This document shows positions 63,401 through 64,000 of a stretch of DNA of 64,000 nt, piece after piece. Both the position numbers and the translations under genes were made by a program. Source of the stretch: Bacillota bacterium (lineage in GTDB: Bacteria > Bacillota > Clostridia > Christensenellales > Christensenellaceae); assembly GCA_023408315.1 (NCBI GenBank), contig JAEYKI010000029.1, positions 62,001 through 126,000 on the forward strand. Reading direction: 5' to 3'. Each line of letters begins with the position of its first letter. Positions within the stretch are counted from its first letter, which is position 1. Below the pieces are notes generated by a model. It made no database searches. It was not told the DNA's origin and saw only the letters and a list, made by a program, of their open reading frames with translations.

Positions 63401-63588
63401 GCCGTAATCATGAATATGGAAAGGCCCATTACGTAAATGGTGCTGATCCAGCTTGTGTCCGTTAAGTTTGCTCCGAAATATTTGGTGATGTCCGGCAGCG
63501 CGATATTGATGATTGTGCCGTCCAGCATGCTCATAAACATGGCGATAGAGAGAGCGATCAGACTGACGACGTTTAATTTTTTTCCCAT
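60484..63588 (-). CDS. DHA2-type MFS exporter with a giant extracellular repeat insertion
   Basis: The 1034-residue protein starts as a 14-helix drug:H+ antiporter: MLDGTIINIALPDI, motif A KLADQFGRKKVML and motif C SGPPVGGLIIE are present, with about 13 helices by residue 414. Then come about 580 residues of Ser/Gly/Leu/Asp-rich repeats (DLKEGASKAADGQNSLDGG and many SLxSG/LxxG units), like the coiled segments of YhgE/Pip proteins. A last helix (about 998-1016) and short tail finish. The insertion falls in the known extracellular 13-14 loop. AAGGAGG precedes the ATG. It is divergent from a TetR gene. Confidence 0.88.
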   Translation of the reverse strand: MGKKLNVVSLIALSIAMFMSMLDGTIINIALPDITKYFGANLTDTSWISTIYVMGLSIFMITASKLADQFGRKKVMLIGLALFGASSALCGLSNSLLTLIAMRFIQGIGGAIITPLVIPMALEVFPREKSQTVAGIIGAVTAAAAASGPPVGGLIIEYMNWQFIFFVNVPFAILSFILIACFMKETYDETTSKKIDWQGMLLLTATLFLLTFALLKGNDYGWGSTLIISMFIGSAASFVLFILVELKIKHPMIDFTLFREKTFTASTICYAITGFSIASTMLIFSYFLQDALGYAVLDAAFIIMTLALTVMVSMPLGSWLAGKFGAHPVNFIGLVGMAAGIFLLSRLQIPTDKAVLIADMVVCGFGLGFASQALVSAIKYLPKEKGGMGSGIANAARQVGVCLGIALLVSVLTTNVTGAKNDIKANAVAQINSNQTIVSSIKAVMIADINSSFEKSLSNSVDVEEGLEDTMTNDVKDALAEVSEPPKPTTDDALKQLYEGADDLKEGASKAADGQNSLDGGIGSLDAGLSKLQDGSLSLESGSGSLENGLAAAYTGSVKLAEGANGIPSLHSGAESLESGAKDLALGSKELLAQFSTGSTAATLKDSVLALGSGASALYAGTQALLSQFSDGSASNPTLKYNIAILQTGAQSLQAQVQSGSTANLKYLADSLNSASGVPAYVSSSSALIASLRNSSNASIYNSVVAELAATTDPSQIQALSTTLVLITNTADATPNVTLLVGGTPVSMTQTQATITLLGSAGYSSAAAIQQAQDSYDNGGTLIQTNIALLDSQFSAGNNPATPTLCDGINALASGVQQLGDQLEAGNNPAVPTLYDSIVQLNTGAKQLSEGTAALAAQMSASGSTASPSLYDNIKALSDGAASLYSGTQALTSGTDQLRQLQTGIGDLSAALYQLKNGSASLRSGSQDLRAGIDSAKSGSKDLLSGSGDLMNALEKIRNGASQIVSGVGLDGQAQAIQSVIDTIKQDKDAKTAGAFDETFLVAAIIIAALSATGLFTDKKEQKGLQTPAKRKVG

Positions 63589-63627
63589 TTGGGGCAGCCT
63601 CCTTGCGTTTCTGTCGTTTACGCATTC

Positions 63628-63656
63628 ATTATATTTTTATGCTGGCCCAATGTCAA
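63628..63656 (-). promoter_or_regulatory. Consensus promoter of the MFS exporter
   Basis: On the minus strand TTGACA (63656-63651), 17-bp spacer, TATAAT (63633-63628): a full consensus match. Confidence 0.8.
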
Positions 63657-63692
63657 TAAGAACATGAAATCAATTTCATATATGTGTTGACA
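63651..63692 (+). promoter_or_regulatory. Symmetric operator between divergent MFS and TetR genes
   Basis: The dyad ATGAAA-TCAA-TTTCAT (63664-63679) is centred at 63671.5. The two -35 elements, TGTCAA (63651-63656) and TTGACA (63687-63692), are placed exactly symmetrically about the same centre. One repressor dimer there would control both promoters. Confidence 0.65.
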
Positions 63693-63715
63693 TAACTGCA
63701 AAAAGGCATTACACT
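63687..63715 (+). promoter_or_regulatory. Promoter of the TetR gene
   Basis: TTGACA (63687-63692), 17-bp spacer, TACACT (63710-63715). Confidence 0.7.
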
Positions 63716-63745
63716 GATACTGAAAAATACTGTCTGGAGCTTTAC

Positions 63746-64000
63746 ATGGAAGAAAAAAGCGTACGGATTCCCAATCAAAAAAGGTCTATAGAGAAAAAGG
63801 AAAAAATTATACAGGCGGCTTACGGGATATTTAACACCAAAGGATATTATGGGACAAACACCGCGGAGATAGCGGCGTCGGCAGGCGTTTCCACCGGAAG
63901 TGTCTACGCGTACTTTAAAGACAAAAAGGATATCCTGCTGATTTGTCTTGAAATGTTTGGAGAAGAGCTCACCCGAAAGATATGCGCCGCCATTTCCAAG
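63746..64000 (+). CDS. TetR/AcrR-family regulator (N-terminal part, cut by window end)
   Basis: The first 85 codons show a basic N-terminal tail and a TetR helix-turn-helix (GIFNTKGYYGTNTAEIAASA, then GVSTGSVYAYFKDKKDIL). GGAGC precedes the ATG. It is the likely repressor of the divergent MFS exporter. The ligand domain lies beyond the window. Confidence 0.9.
   Translation, partial: MEEKSVRIPNQKRSIEKKEKIIQAAYGIFNTKGYYGTNTAEIAASAGVSTGSVYAYFKDKKDILLICLEMFGEELTRKICAAISK

Overview
The window looks like chromosomal DNA of an anaerobic, Gram-positive, Clostridia-type Firmicute with roughly balanced base composition. Supporting signs are strong AGGAGG-type ribosome binding sites, several TTG starts, many Cys-anchored lipoproteins, intrinsic terminators with U-tracts, a ferredoxin-linked 2-oxoacid oxidoreductase, formate-tetrahydrofolate ligase, CdaA/CdaR c-di-AMP genes, and PadR and TipA-like regulators. 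I cannot name the genus; a Christensenellales-like organism would fit but is a guess. No rRNA, tRNA, CRISPR array, insertion sequence or phage gene was seen.

1-11.5 kb is a carbohydrate region. A sugar 3-epimerase, a mannose-6-phosphate-isomerase-like cupin and a zinc alcohol/polyol dehydrogenase form one operon behind a promoter and a LacI-like operator. A ribose-type ABC importer follows (ATPase, permease, binding lipoprotein), then two more free-standing paralogous binding lipoproteins. The two solo genes share a hairpin at the predicted mRNA 5' end. Its loop side is complementary, over 9 nt, to a conserved motif just before each gene's terminator. 11.6-15.3 kb holds a c-di-AMP locus: a WYL-like mini-protein, a small coiled-coil protein, a PAS-SpoIIE phosphatase, CdaA and CdaR. 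15.4-18.8 kb encodes a ParA/MinD-like ATPase and the four subunits of a VOR/KGOR-type 2-oxoacid:ferredoxin oxidoreductase. 19-23.7 kb is a run of four paralogous MFS transporters. Formate-tetrahydrofolate ligase follows on the minus strand.

25.7-30.7 kb carries a C39-like protein with a promoter that predicts a leaderless mRNA, a small lipoprotein, an XRE-cupin regulator paired with an acyl-CoA synthetase, a membrane protein and YjbQ. 30.7-38 kb is a dense operon: PlsC-like acyltransferase, GalU, S-adenosylhomocysteine hydrolase, MTA/SAH deaminase, a propeller-like lipoprotein and an M24 peptidase. Then come a paired small DMT transporter, a PadR regulator with a polyferredoxin membrane protein, a GNAT acetyltransferase with a divergent signal peptidase II (minus strand), and a TipA-like MerR regulator with a DUF503 protein.

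42.9-46 kb is a cell-envelope group (N-acetylmuramoyl-L-alanine amidase, phosphodiester-glycosidase-family protein, membrane-anchored propeller-like protein). It is followed by a TetR regulator, a chemoreceptor with several HAMP-like repeats, RNase Z, a DltE-like short-chain dehydrogenase, a URO-D-family protein (minus), a toroid-like protein and a 24-residue Lys-rich peptide. The last 10 kb holds two tandem giant GGDEF-EAL proteins with large membrane modules. It ends with a drug-transporter-type MFS protein carrying a roughly 580-residue extracellular repeat insertion, divergently paired with a TetR regulator cut by the window end; their back-to-back promoters share an exactly symmetric operator.
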